A DNA stretch of 64,000 nucleotides from Alphaproteobacteria bacterium (lineage in GTDB: Bacteria; Pseudomonadota; Alphaproteobacteria; UBA828). Both the position numbers and the translations under genes were made by a program. Below the pieces are notes generated by a model. The model worked only from the letters and a program-made list of their open reading frames with translations. It was not told the DNA's origin and ran no database searches. Where the stretch lies: assembly GCA_011523425.1 (NCBI GenBank), contig WTGU01000120.1, positions 1 to 64,000 of the forward strand. Reading direction: 5' to 3'. Position 1 is the stretch's first letter. Every line of letters begins with the position of its first letter. Below are positions 34,878 to 43,256 of the stretch, in pieces.

Positions 34878-35876
34878 CTACGGGCGCGGCTCCGCATAGG
34901 GCCCCCGGCCGTAGAGCGCCGCCTCGAACGCCCGCAGGCGCTTGTAGACCGAGATCAGCTCGACGATGACCGTCCAGCTGTGGACGAGGAACTGGAAGGC
35001 AGATTCGACGCGGCCGAAGGCCCGGACGATCTGTTGCATGACGCCGAGGGTGATGGCACCGGCGACGATGGTCGGCGCCAGCACGATATAGGGGACGAGG
35101 ACGGCGAACTGCAAGTAGGACCATTTCGCGATATCGAAATACATGTAGTGGAAGAAAAGTCTGAAGTAATTCCGGCGAACGTTGAAGAACAGTTCCCTCA
35201 CCGTTGGCGGGTCCGCCCGTTCCTCGTGGTCCTCTCCGTACACCAATTCCTTCCGGTAGGCGGCCTCGACGACCTGGTTGTTGAACTCCAGGCCCGGCAA
35301 TCTGATCCCGACGACGGCGAGTACCGCGGTGCCGAACAGTGCGAGGATAATGGCGGTGTAGACCAGCGCATGGTCCAGCGGGCCGATCACCGGCACCACC
35401 TTGATGGACTTCGACAACTGCCACAGGATCGGCAGGAAGGCGAAGAGCGTCATGATTGAATCGAGAAGGCGGCTGCCCAGCGATTCCATGATGATGGCGA
35501 AGCGGCGGGTGTCTTCCTGGATGCGCTGGCTGGCGCCTTCGATGTGGCGCAGGCGCGCCCAGCGGGCCATGTAGAAGTCGTTCATCGCATGGCGCCAGCG
35601 GAACACCCAGTGTTTCGTGAAGAAGCTCAGCATTACGGCGACGACGATGTAGATGCCGGCAATGCGCGCGAAGGTGAATATCAGCGCGTAGAATTCCTCG
35701 ATGGTCATGCTGCCCGGCTCGCCGAGCGCCATCTGGACGGCGTCGTAGAACTCGCCGAACCACTCGTTGATCTGTACGTCGACCTGCACCTGATACCAGG
35801 TGCCGCCGATAATAATGGCCATGCCGCCCCAGGCCCATAACGCCCACTCGCGGGACATAAAAAAGGAGCGAAACAT
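34878..35876 (-). CDS. SbmA/BacA-like peptide transporter
   Basis: A 332-residue inner-membrane protein very like SbmA/BacA, proton-driven importers of antimicrobial peptides and modified antibiotics. Matching blocks are HWVFRWRHAMNDFYMARW, LRHIEGASQRIQEDTRRFA, EAAYRKELVYGEDHEERADP and NYFRLFFHYMYFDIAKW. SbmA has about 406 residues; this copy starts with MFRSFF, also the SbmA start, then continues at the third membrane segment, so about 75 N-terminal residues are absent. GTGGAGGATGC precedes the ATG. In rhizobia and Brucella BacA matters for life inside hosts and for very-long-chain lipid A. Confidence 0.88.
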   Translation of the reverse strand: MFRSFFMSREWALWAWGGMAIIIGGTWYQVQVDVQINEWFGEFYDAVQMALGEPGSMTIEEFYALIFTFARIAGIYIVVAVMLSFFTKHWVFRWRHAMNDFYMARWARLRHIEGASQRIQEDTRRFAIIMESLGSRLLDSIMTLFAFLPILWQLSKSIKVVPVIGPLDHALVYTAIILALFGTAVLAVVGIRLPGLEFNNQVVEAAYRKELVYGEDHEERADPPTVRELFFNVRRNYFRLFFHYMYFDIAKWSYLQFAVLVPYIVLAPTIVAGAITLGVMQQIVRAFGRVESAFQFLVHSWTVIVELISVYKRLRAFEAALYGRGPYAEPRP

Positions 35877-35978
35877 GCATCCTCCACGTCAAGCACTCGG
35901 CGACAAACGGAATTACTTCAGGACAAACCCGCTAGTGCGTGTTGCTTTGGGGACGGAAATAAACGTCACGTCGGCGAG

Positions 35979-36007
35979 ATAGTGTATACGGCCTGTCTCA
36001 ACTTCAA
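35979..36007 (-). promoter_or_regulatory. Possible sigma-70 promoter of the SbmA-like gene
   Basis: Read on the minus strand: TTGAAG (36007-36002), a 17-base spacer, CACTAT (35984-35979). Each hexamer matches four of six consensus positions. The leader to the start at 35876 would be about 95 bases and is relatively A+T-rich. Confidence 0.4.
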
Positions 36008-36075
36008 GTCACGATGCGGTGTTGGACGTCTCCCGCCGGTCCCGGTTCGCGGTTCCGGCGGCCGCACGGCCGCTC

Positions 36076-36531
36076 TCAGCCCCAGTAGCGGCCCGTCGCG
36101 GCTATCACCAGGGTCGCGACTCCGAGGGCGAGATTGACGGTGATGATCCAGCGGATCCCCTCGATCGCCTGTCCCGCAGCGGGTGGCGAGCCCGCGTCGA
36201 GCGCCTTGAGAAAGCGGCGATAGGGGCCGAGCAGCAGGACCAGGAAGAGCAGGGCCATGAGCACGCCGGTCCCCTGCATCAGATGCACCGACAGGCCGAT
36301 GGCGCCGAAGCCGCCGAGCTCCACCAGGATCATGGCATGACCGGTCGCCAGCAGCGCCAGCACGGAGACGCCGACGGCGGGGAAAAAGCGCGCGAAGACC
36401 CGCCGCCAGAGCGCGAGTCTCTCCGCCGGCGCCATCGGGCCGACCGCCGGCCTCAGCACGATGAGGGCGAAGAACATGCCGCCCACCCAGACGACGGCGC
36501 TCAGGACATGGATCGCGGCGAGGTAGGCCAT
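36076..36531 (-). CDS. CopD-like membrane protein
   Basis: A 151-residue protein with four hydrophobic segments, resembling the CopD/DUF2269-type integral membrane domain. The conserved start MAYLAAIHVLSAVVWVGGMF carries a membrane-embedded histidine; a second His lies in ATGHAMILVE and a third in GLSVHLMQGTG. CopD domains are linked to copper uptake or haem-like redox roles, but small stand-alone members are poorly characterised. It stands between the SbmA-like gene and erpA without an obvious operon partner. Confidence 0.8.
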   Translation of the reverse strand: MAYLAAIHVLSAVVWVGGMFFALIVLRPAVGPMAPAERLALWRRVFARFFPAVGVSVLALLATGHAMILVELGGFGAIGLSVHLMQGTGVLMALLFLVLLLGPYRRFLKALDAGSPPAAGQAIEGIRWIITVNLALGVATLVIAATGRYWG

Positions 36532-36616
36532 GGCTCAGGCTCGCAGGTTCGCATGCGGGCTCGTAGCACGCGGCGGCGCCGGAGGCCACGGTGCGCGAAC
36601 GCTCCGGCCCCGAGAA

Positions 36617-36646
36617 TTGACAAGTTCTCCGGCAGCGCTATCTAAT
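36617..36646 (+). promoter_or_regulatory. Sigma-70 promoter of erpA
   Basis: A perfect -35 TTGACA (36617-36622), an 18-base spacer and -10 TCTAAT (36641-36646, five of six matches). The erpA ATG is 36 bases downstream of the -10 box. This is one of the best promoter matches in the window. Confidence 0.7.
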
Positions 36647-36681
36647 CCCTGAAGGGATCGCAGGCAGGGCCGCGCAGCGCC

Positions 36682-37056
36682 ATGGCAGTTTCGTTCGACA
36701 CGATGGAACCGGTCGCCGCAGGCGAGGGGCCGATCACGCTCTCGGCCAGCGCCGCCCGCCGGATCGCGGCACTGATCGCCGACGAGGCCGATTCGGGGAC
36801 GATGCTCCGGGTCAGCGTCTCGGGCGGCGGCTGCTCGGGCTTCCAGTACGGGTTCGCCTTCGAGTCGGAGCGGCGGCCGGACGACATCGCCATCGAGCGG
36901 GACGGAGTCGTGGCGCTGGTGGACCGGGTCTCGGCCGGCTACATGGCAGGCGCCGAGATCGACTACGTGGAGGATCTGATCGGCGCCGCCTTCCAGGTGA
37001 AGAACCCGAACGCGGTCTCCGGCTGCGGCTGCGGCACCTCCTTCTCCCTCGTCTGA
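36682..37056 (+). CDS. erpA: Iron-sulfur cluster insertion protein ErpA
   Basis: A 124-residue A-type carrier that hands [4Fe-4S] or [2Fe-2S] clusters to client proteins. The three invariant cysteines are present: Cys51 in GGGCSGFQY and Cys115/Cys117 in SGCGCGTSF. The length is usual for ErpA/IscA, and the VSAGYMAGAEIDYVEDLIGA block fits ErpA. Four bases separate it from exonuclease III, so the genes probably share the promoter at 36617. Confidence 0.93.
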   Translation: MAVSFDTMEPVAAGEGPITLSASAARRIAALIADEADSGTMLRVSVSGGGCSGFQYGFAFESERRPDDIAIERDGVVALVDRVSAGYMAGAEIDYVEDLIGAAFQVKNPNAVSGCGCGTSFSLV

Positions 37057-37060
37057 GCCC

Positions 37061-37834
37061 GTGCTCAAGATAGCGAGCTGGAACGTCAACTCGATCAAGG
37101 TCCGGCTGCCCGCCCTGCTGCGGTGGGTAAGCGACGCCGCGCCCGACGTGGTGCTGCTGCAGGAGACCAAGTCGCTCGACGAGGCCTTTCCGCGCCTCGA
37201 GATCGAGGACTGCGGCTACAACCTCGCGGTCCACGGGCAGAAGACCTACAACGGTGTCGCCATCCTCAGCAAGCGACCGCTCGAGGACGTCAGCGTCGGC
37301 CTCGACGGCGATGACGACGACCGCCAGGCGCGATACATCGAGGCCGTGACCGGCGGCGTACGCGTCGCCTCGATCTACCTGCCCAACGGCAACCCGGTCG
37401 CGAGCGAGAAGTTCCCCTACAAGCTCGCCTGGATGGAGAGGCTCGCCGCTCATGCCGCGACGCTGCTCGAGCACGAGGAGGCCGTGGTGCTCGGCGGCGA
37501 CTACAACGTCATGCCGGCCGACCTCGACTGCTACGACCCGCCCGCCTGGCGCGACGACGCGCTCTGCCGCACGGAATCGCGCGCCCGCTTCCGCACCATC
37601 CTCCACGGCGGCTACGTGGAGGCCTTCCGCACGCTGCATCCGCACCGGCGCGCCTACACCTTCTGGGACTATCAGGCCGGCCGCTGGCAGCGGGGCGAGG
37701 GCCTGCGCATCGACCACCTGCTGCTGTCGCCCGAGGCGGCGGACCGGCTGGAGGCCTGCGAGATCGACACGGACCCGCGGGGCCGCGAGAAGGCCTCGGA
37801 TCACACGCCGATCTGGTGCACGCTGCGGGAATGA
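37061..37834 (+). CDS. xth: Exodeoxyribonuclease III
   Basis: A 257-residue AP endonuclease / 3'-5' exonuclease for base excision repair. Catalytic motifs of the ExoIII (EEP) family are intact: IASWNVNSIKVR, LLQETKS with the metal-binding Glu, GGDYNVMPADLD, and the C-terminal ASDHTPIW with the catalytic Asp-His. GTG start four bases after erpA; the stop overlaps the next start (ATGA). Operon of three genes with erpA and a GFA protein. Confidence 0.95.
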   Translation: MLKIASWNVNSIKVRLPALLRWVSDAAPDVVLLQETKSLDEAFPRLEIEDCGYNLAVHGQKTYNGVAILSKRPLEDVSVGLDGDDDDRQARYIEAVTGGVRVASIYLPNGNPVASEKFPYKLAWMERLAAHAATLLEHEEAVVLGGDYNVMPADLDCYDPPAWRDDALCRTESRARFRTILHGGYVEAFRTLHPHRRAYTFWDYQAGRWQRGEGLRIDHLLLSPEAADRLEACEIDTDPRGREKASDHTPIWCTLRE

Positions 37835-38262
37835 GCGGGGCCGAGACCATCGAGGGCGGCTGCCGCTGCGGGGCGGTGCGCTATCGGGCGGGCGGCGGAC
37901 CGCTCTGGGTCACTCACTGCCATTGCGAGGAGTGTCGGCGCTCGTCCGGCGCGCCGGTCTCGACCTTCGTCGGCGTGCGCTCAGGCGAGTTCGCCTTCGT
38001 CGCCGGCACGCCCTCGGCCTACGAAAGCTCGCCCGAGGTGATGCGCAGGTTCTGCGGTGCCTGCGGGACCCCGCTCACCTACGAAGCCGCGGTCTATCCG
38101 GGCGAGGTGCACATCATGGCCGGCACGCTGGATTCGCCGGCAGGGCTGATGCCGGAGCGGCACGTCTTCGTGCGCGAGCGCATGCCCTGGATGGACGTGG
38201 CGGACGGGCTCGCCCGCCACGACACCCTGCCGCAGGGCGTCCCGCGGGTTCCGCGGGCCTGA
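37831..38262 (+). CDS. GFA family zinc protein
   Basis: A 143-residue member of the GFA (glutathione-dependent formaldehyde-activating enzyme / CENP-V) family. Zinc-binding cysteines are visible in GGCRCGAVRY, THCHCEECRRSSGAP and FCGACGTPLTYE. Most such proteins have no proven substrate; the formaldehyde-glutathione role belongs to Gfa itself. It overlaps the exonuclease III stop by four bases. A 9-base-pair hairpin covers its stop codon. Confidence 0.88.
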   Translation: MSGAETIEGGCRCGAVRYRAGGGPLWVTHCHCEECRRSSGAPVSTFVGVRSGEFAFVAGTPSAYESSPEVMRRFCGACGTPLTYEAAVYPGEVHIMAGTLDSPAGLMPERHVFVRERMPWMDVADGLARHDTLPQGVPRVPRA

Positions 38263-38273
38263 AGAGGCCCGCG
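38252..38273 (+). terminator. Hairpin over the stop of the GFA gene
   Basis: CGCGGGCCT (38252-38260), loop GAAG, AGGCCCGCG (38265-38273). It covers the TGA of the erpA-xth-GFA operon and lies between convergent genes. There is no U-tract, so it is a plausible 3' end structure rather than a textbook terminator. Confidence 0.5.
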
Positions 38274-38318
38274 CTCCGGCGCCGCTTGGCGTGACGGCTG
38301 TGGGGTGGTGCTGCGGCC

Positions 38319-38780
38319 TCAGGCGGCGGCGGCAAAGCGGCCGAACTCGTAGCGCTTGCGCGCGGTCGGCCCCTTGCTGCCTTTCGGCTCCTTTTCCACC
38401 TCGAAGTTGAGCTCGATGACGACGCCGCTGGGGTCGAGCACGAAGAGCTGCCAGAGCTTGAAGTCGGGGATGTTCATCTGGCGCCATTCGCACTTGTGCT
38501 TCATGAAGGTCTTCTTCATCTCGTCGAAGCCCGTGGCGCGGAGCGCAATGTGGTCCACCGGTGAGGTGCGCTGGTTGTACCGGTAGTTGCCGCTGTGGGT
38601 CTTGGCGGCGTTGCCGCCATAGATGTGGAACATTGTCTCGCCCATCTGGAGCCAGGCGCCGGGAAACGGGAAGTCCGGGCGTTCGACCTGTTCCATGCCG
38701 AGGACCTCGGTATAGAAGGCCACCGTCTCCTCGAGGTTCTTCGACTTGATGGCCACGTGGTGCAGGTCGAGCAGGGGCAT
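38319..38780 (-). CDS. VOC family (glyoxalase-like) protein
   Basis: A 153-residue vicinal-oxygen-chelate protein. DLHHVAIKSKNLEETVAFYT opens the first beta-alpha module with a metal-ligand His; WLQMGETMFHIYGG, VDHIALRATGFDEMKKTF and LWQLFVLDPSGVVIELNFE follow, the last with the usual terminal Glu. I start at 38780, where AAGGAGAG lies upstream; the longer frame has no family match. VOC members isomerise, cleave or bind small molecules; no substrate can be named. It is monocistronic and convergent with the GFA gene. Confidence 0.88.
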   Translation of the reverse strand: MPLLDLHHVAIKSKNLEETVAFYTEVLGMEQVERPDFPFPGAWLQMGETMFHIYGGNAAKTHSGNYRYNQRTSPVDHIALRATGFDEMKKTFMKHKCEWRQMNIPDFKLWQLFVLDPSGVVIELNFEVEKEPKGSKGPTARKRYEFGRFAAAA

Positions 38781-38911
38781 GGGATCTCTCCTTCGCGCGC
38801 GCGGGGCGTGGCCGTATCTTAGCCGCTCCGCCTGGCGAGACAACGGGATTGCATGCGGGATCGCATGCGGGCTTCCGCCGGCGGGCGGGCAGATGGGGAG
38901 GAGGGGAGGCC

Positions 38912-40021
38912 ATGAGCGCCTTGCACCGGGACCTGATCGTCATCGACGGACTGATCGTCTCCAACTGGTCGGAGGCGGTCTTCCGCGACATGCGGGCGGG
39001 AGGGCTGACCGCCGCCAACTGCACCTGCTGCGTGTGGGAGGGGTTCGACGAAACCATGACCAACATCGCCGCGTGGAACGGATGGTTCCGCGAGCACGGC
39101 GATCTCATCGTCAAGGCGCGCACCACTGCCGACATCCGCCGGGCCAAGGAGGAGGGCCGCACGGCGATCGTTCTCGGCTTTCAGAACGTCTCCGCCTTCG
39201 AGGATCGGCTCGGTGCGGTGCAGCTTTTCAAGGACGCGGGCGTCGGCATCGCCCAGCTCGCCTACAACACCCAGAACTACGCGGGCGCCGGCTGCTACGA
39301 GACTCGCGATTCCGGACTGAGCGACTGGGGGCGCGAGCTGGTGGCCGAGATGAACCGGGCGGGGATGCTGATAGACCTCAGCCACGTGGGCTCCCGCACG
39401 TCCGAGGACGCGATTCGCGAATCGGCCAAGCCGGTCGCCTACACCCACTGCTGCCCGTCCGCCCTCAAGCCACACCCGCGCAACAAGAGCGACGCGGAGC
39501 TCCGCTTCATCGCCGATAAAGGCGGCATGATCGGGGTCACCATGTTTCCCGCCTTCCTCAGGCGCGGCACCGAATCCACGGTTGATGACTACGTGGAGGC
39601 GATCGAGCATGTCATCGGGGTAGCTGGCGAGGATCATGTCGCCTTCGGCACGGACTTCACGCAAGGGCACGGCCGCGCCTTCTTCGACTGGATCACCCAC
39701 GACAAGGGCAGCGCCCGCAGGCTGGTCGAGTTCGGCGAGATCGAGGGCCTGGAGGGCATCGAGACCATCGGGCGGCTCCCCAACCTGACAGGCGCCATGG
39801 AGCGCGCCGGCTGGCCGGAAGGGCGCATCCGCAAGGTCATGGGCGAGAACTGGCTGCGCTTCCTCGACGAGATCTGGGGCGAACAGGGCGAGGGGGCGGA
39901 CCCTCATGCGCCGGCAGGCCGGCGCAGCCCCGGCCTTGCCGGCGGCGCGGCGATGAGGCAAAGAACCGCAGCGGGCGCGCCGCCCGCGGCCGGACGCAGA
40001 GGGAGCACAGCATCGCCGTGA
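38912..40021 (+). CDS. Membrane dipeptidase (M19) family protein with altered metal site
   Basis: A 369-residue member of the renal-dipeptidase (M19) family. The core His158 (IDLSHVGS), His179 (AYTHCCPSALKPHPRN) and Asp248 (VAFGTDF) match ligands of the binuclear zinc site. The usual N-terminal HxD pair is missing: the segment reads VIDGLIVSN, with Leu14 and Val16 in its place. The bridging Glu also seems replaced by Gln91 (VLGFQNVSAFE). So it may use one metal, other ligands, or no longer be a dipeptidase. GAGGGGAGG precedes the ATG. The stop overlaps the amidotransferase start. Confidence 0.83.
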   Translation: MSALHRDLIVIDGLIVSNWSEAVFRDMRAGGLTAANCTCCVWEGFDETMTNIAAWNGWFREHGDLIVKARTTADIRRAKEEGRTAIVLGFQNVSAFEDRLGAVQLFKDAGVGIAQLAYNTQNYAGAGCYETRDSGLSDWGRELVAEMNRAGMLIDLSHVGSRTSEDAIRESAKPVAYTHCCPSALKPHPRNKSDAELRFIADKGGMIGVTMFPAFLRRGTESTVDDYVEAIEHVIGVAGEDHVAFGTDFTQGHGRAFFDWITHDKGSARRLVEFGEIEGLEGIETIGRLPNLTGAMERAGWPEGRIRKVMGENWLRFLDEIWGEQGEGADPHAPAGRRSPGLAGGAAMRQRTAAGAPPAAGRRGSTASP

Positions 40022-40728
40022 CGCGCATCGTCCTCGTGACCCATTCCGAACGCGCCAATCCCGGCAGGGTGCGCGAGGCGCTGCACGCGCGCGGCTGCGA
40101 GACCGAGGTCTGCCACGTCGCCGGCGGCGCGGACCTGCCGCCGATGAACGGCGTCCGCCTGCGGGGATACGACGCGGCGGTGGTGTTCGGCGGGCCGATG
40201 AGCGCGTGCGACGTCGACGAGCACGCCTTCCTGCGGGAAGAGACCGCCTGGATCGGCGCCCAGCTCGCGGCGGACGCTCCCATTCTCGGCATCTGCCTCG
40301 GCGCCCAGATCATGGCACGTGCGCTCGGCGGGCGCGTCTATCCCCACCCCGACGGTCTCTGCGAGGTCGGCTATCAGCCGCTCTACCCAGCCAGCACGGA
40401 CTGCCCGCTCTTCCCCTCGACGATCCACGTCTATCACTGGCATCGCGAGGGCTTCGACCTGCCGCCGGGGGCGAACCTGCTGGCGCGGGGCGGCATCTTC
40501 GAGAACCAGGCCTTCGGCCACGGCGAACGCGCGTTCGGCGTCCAGTTCCACCCGGAGATGATGCCCGCGACGCTCGAACGCTGGCTCGGCAACGAGAAGG
40601 CCCAGAAATACTTTTCGCGCCCGGAGGTGCCATCCGCCGACCGGCAGCGTGCCGACGCCCCCCGCTACGACCCGGGGGTGCAGCGCTGGCTGGATCGCTT
40701 TCTCGATCGCTGGCTGGAGCGCTTCTGA
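40018..40728 (+). CDS. Class I glutamine amidotransferase-like protein
   Basis: A 236-residue stand-alone GATase domain. The nucleophile Cys93 (GICLGAQIMARALGG), His178 and Glu180 (GVQFHPEMM) form the triad. Free-standing members hydrolyse gamma-glutamyl bonds or transfer amide nitrogen to unknown acceptors (GMP-synthase-like, GuaA N-domain-like). A GTG start overlaps the dipeptidase stop by four bases, so the two are coupled; both could act on small gamma-glutamyl or dipeptide-like molecules, which is inference. Confidence 0.88.
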   Translation: MTRIVLVTHSERANPGRVREALHARGCETEVCHVAGGADLPPMNGVRLRGYDAAVVFGGPMSACDVDEHAFLREETAWIGAQLAADAPILGICLGAQIMARALGGRVYPHPDGLCEVGYQPLYPASTDCPLFPSTIHVYHWHREGFDLPPGANLLARGGIFENQAFGHGERAFGVQFHPEMMPATLERWLGNEKAQKYFSRPEVPSADRQRADAPRYDPGVQRWLDRFLDRWLERF

Positions 40729-40816
40729 GAAGCGGGGCGGGCGCGGGGCTTATTTGTCGCTCACGGTAGCCGGCCGCCCCGCGATTCCGCGCGCCTGCCG
40801 GCACCTGCGTGGGCGC

Positions 40817-40879
40817 GCCGCATAAGCGGCGGGCCGCAGTTGCGGCTTGTCGCGTATCCGTCGAAGACGGATACGCTCT
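40817..40879. repeat. Cluster of three hairpins, including REP-like copy A
   Basis: Three inverted repeats stand in a row between convergent genes: GCCGCATAAGCGGC (40817-40830), GCCGCAGTTGCGGC (40833-40846), and GCGTATCCGTC-GAA-GACGGATACGC (40852-40876). The third, with its TCT flank, matches the palindrome at 53165-53192 in 27 of 28 bases, so the two are copies of one dispersed element. The rest of 40729-40959 contains no gene that I can support. Confidence 0.75.
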
Positions 40880-40959
40880 CATCCTCCGCCCGCTTCAAGC
40901 GAAAAGAGGCGGGAGGCGGCGAGGGTGCGCAGACTCCCCGCTGCCTCCCTTGAAGAACG

Positions 40960-43254
40960 CTACGCGGACGCGAGCTGGTCGCCGATCGGCAGCCTCCGGA
41001 TGCGCTTGCCGGTGGCCTGATAGATGGCGTTGACCAACGCCGGCGCGTAGGGCGGCACGCCCGGCTCTCCCACCCCGCAGGGCCGCAGATGCGTGAAGTC
41101 CTCCACGATGTGCGTGCGCACGTCGAGAGGCGCGTCGTCCATGCGGGTGATGGTGTAGTCGTGGAAGTTGCTCTGGTCGACCGCCCCGTGGGTGGTGGTG
41201 ATCTGCCCGTGCATCGCGACCGAGTGGCCGTAGATGGCAGCACCCTCCATCTGCTTCTTCACGCCCTCCGGATTGACGTAGCGACCGCAGTCGATCGCCA
41301 TGTCCACCTGGGGGATGTGGAGGGAGCCGTCGCTCCGTACCACGACATGCACCGCGCACCCCACGTAGCTGTGGAAGCTGCGGTGACAGGCGATGCCGAG
41401 CCCGTGACCCGCCGGCAGTGACTTGCCATAGCCCGACTTCTCGGCCACCACGCGGAGCACGTTCGAGAGCCGCTTCGGCATGATCGGCCAGTCCTCGATG
41501 GAATCGCCGTAGTTCCAGTGCTCCGGGACGCCGTCCTGGGTCAGGTCCATGACGTCCGCATCGCCGATGAGCTCCAGCAGGAACTCGACCGGGTCGCGGC
41601 CGGCGGCCTCCGCCAGCTCGTTCGTGAAGCAGTTCATCGCATACGCGTGCTGGATGTTGTTGACCGAGCGGTACCAGCCGACCCGGATCATGGCGTCGGC
41701 CTCCCCGTTCTCGATGCGGAGGTTCGGCACCTCGTTGTAGGGCGTGTCGATGAGGCCGAGCCCGTACTCCAGGGCATGGCCGGTCCGCATCGCCGGCGCC
41801 CAGAGCGCGATGAGCGTGGGCCACGCGCCCGAGTGATGCCAGGCCGTGACCTTGCCGGATTCGTCCATCCCCGCCTTCAGGCGATGGGCGCTCGCGGCGT
41901 GGTAGAAGCCGTGCCGGATCTCGTCCTCGCGCGTCCACTGCACCCGCACCGGCGCGCCGATCTTGGCGGAGAGAATCGCCGCCTCGCAGGCGAAGTCGGG
42001 CTTCGACTTGCGGCCGAAGCCGCCGCCCAGCAGCGTCACCTCGCACTCGACGTCGGTCTGCTCGAGACCGAGCGCCTCCGCCACGTATTGCCGAACCCAG
42101 TTGGGCGCCTGGGTGGAGGTCACGACCTTGACCGGCATCTGCGTGGCGTCGACCAGGGCGACCGGCGGCTCCATCGGCGTGTGGATGAAGTAGGGCACGA
42201 AGTACTCGGCCTCGAGCGCCTGGGCGGCCGAGGCGAGCGCCTCGTCGACGTTGCCGCGGTCGCGGATGACGTGACCTCCGGCATGGGCTGAGGCCATGAG
42301 CTCGTCGTCGTACGTGCTCGAATCGTGCCTGACGTTCGGGCCGTCATCCCACTCGATGACGAGCCGATCGCGCCCCTCCATCACCGACCAGGTGTTGGTG
42401 CCGATCACGGCGACGCCGCCCAGCGCCCGGAACTCCGCCGGCTTGTCGTCGGCCAGCGCCGGGATCTCCATCACCTGCTCCACGCCCTGAACCTTGAGCG
42501 CCTCGGTGGCGTCGAACGACTTCACCTTGCCGCGGTAGACCGGCGGGCGCGCCACGACGGCGATCTTCATGCCGGGCACGCTGATGTCGGCGCCGTAAGT
42601 GGCGCCGCCGGTGCTCATGTCGTAGTTATCGACCACCGGCATGTCGCGGCCGATGTACTTCCACTGCGACTTGTCCTTGAGCTTGGGCGCGGCATCGCCC
42701 GTCGGCACGACGATATCGGCCGCCGCATCCACCACCTCCCCGAAATCGAACCAGCGGCCGGTGGCGGTGTGGTAGAGGCGATGATCCTTGGCATACACCT
42801 CGCCGGGATCGACGCCCCACTTCTTCGCCGCGGCCTGCTCGAGCACGTAGCGGCCCGCGGCGCCCAGCTCCCGCATGATCTCGAAATGATGGCGGGTGCT
42901 GCGCGAGCCGTCGGTGTTCTGCTGGTCCTTGCCGGCCGGGTCGAACTTGGTCTCGTCGCCTGGCGCTTGCCAGATCTTCACCCGCTGCCAGTCGGCCTCG
43001 AGCTCGTCGGCCAGGATCATCGGGATGCCCGTGCGCACGCCCTGCCCCATCTCGGAGCGGCTGCACGTGAGGGTCACCGATCCGTCGTCGGCAATCTCGA
43101 CGAAGAGATTGGGCTTGACCGAGCTGCCGTTGCCCTGGCCGCGCGCCGTCCCGATCATGGAGCCGGTGGTGACGTTGGCGCCGAGCACCAGGGCGCCGGT
43201 GACGCCGGAGGCCTTGAGGAAGGTCCGCCGGCTGATGTTCTGTACGCCCAGCAT
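40960..43254 (-). CDS. Molybdopterin-binding large subunit, isoquinoline-1-oxidoreductase (IorB) type
   Basis: A 764-residue catalytic subunit of the xanthine dehydrogenase/aldehyde oxidase superfamily. The N-terminus is a twin-arginine signal (SRRTFLKASG), so the holoenzyme is exported folded to the periplasm. Molybdopterin-binding blocks include SRSEMGQGVRTGIPMIL, VEVTLLGGGFGRKSK-like ECEVTLLGGGFGRKSK, and the C-terminal CGVGEPGVPPYAPALVNAI with the likely catalytic Glu. It is paired with the [2Fe-2S] subunit upstream (2 bases apart). No FAD subunit is present, as in IorAB and aldehyde dehydrogenases that feed cytochromes. The substrate could be an aldehyde or N-heterocycle. Confidence 0.9.
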   Translation of the reverse strand: MLGVQNISRRTFLKASGVTGALVLGANVTTGSMIGTARGQGNGSSVKPNLFVEIADDGSVTLTCSRSEMGQGVRTGIPMILADELEADWQRVKIWQAPGDETKFDPAGKDQQNTDGSRSTRHHFEIMRELGAAGRYVLEQAAAKKWGVDPGEVYAKDHRLYHTATGRWFDFGEVVDAAADIVVPTGDAAPKLKDKSQWKYIGRDMPVVDNYDMSTGGATYGADISVPGMKIAVVARPPVYRGKVKSFDATEALKVQGVEQVMEIPALADDKPAEFRALGGVAVIGTNTWSVMEGRDRLVIEWDDGPNVRHDSSTYDDELMASAHAGGHVIRDRGNVDEALASAAQALEAEYFVPYFIHTPMEPPVALVDATQMPVKVVTSTQAPNWVRQYVAEALGLEQTDVECEVTLLGGGFGRKSKPDFACEAAILSAKIGAPVRVQWTREDEIRHGFYHAASAHRLKAGMDESGKVTAWHHSGAWPTLIALWAPAMRTGHALEYGLGLIDTPYNEVPNLRIENGEADAMIRVGWYRSVNNIQHAYAMNCFTNELAEAAGRDPVEFLLELIGDADVMDLTQDGVPEHWNYGDSIEDWPIMPKRLSNVLRVVAEKSGYGKSLPAGHGLGIACHRSFHSYVGCAVHVVVRSDGSLHIPQVDMAIDCGRYVNPEGVKKQMEGAAIYGHSVAMHGQITTTHGAVDQSNFHDYTITRMDDAPLDVRTHIVEDFTHLRPCGVGEPGVPPYAPALVNAIYQATGKRIRRLPIGDQLASA

Positions 43255-43256
43255 GG

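Noticed and set aside
37831-38262. The GFA protein as a formaldehyde-detoxifying partner of Tdm
   Set aside because: Most GFA-family proteins have no proven formaldehyde role, and the gene lies about 9 kb away in an operon with erpA and exonuclease III.
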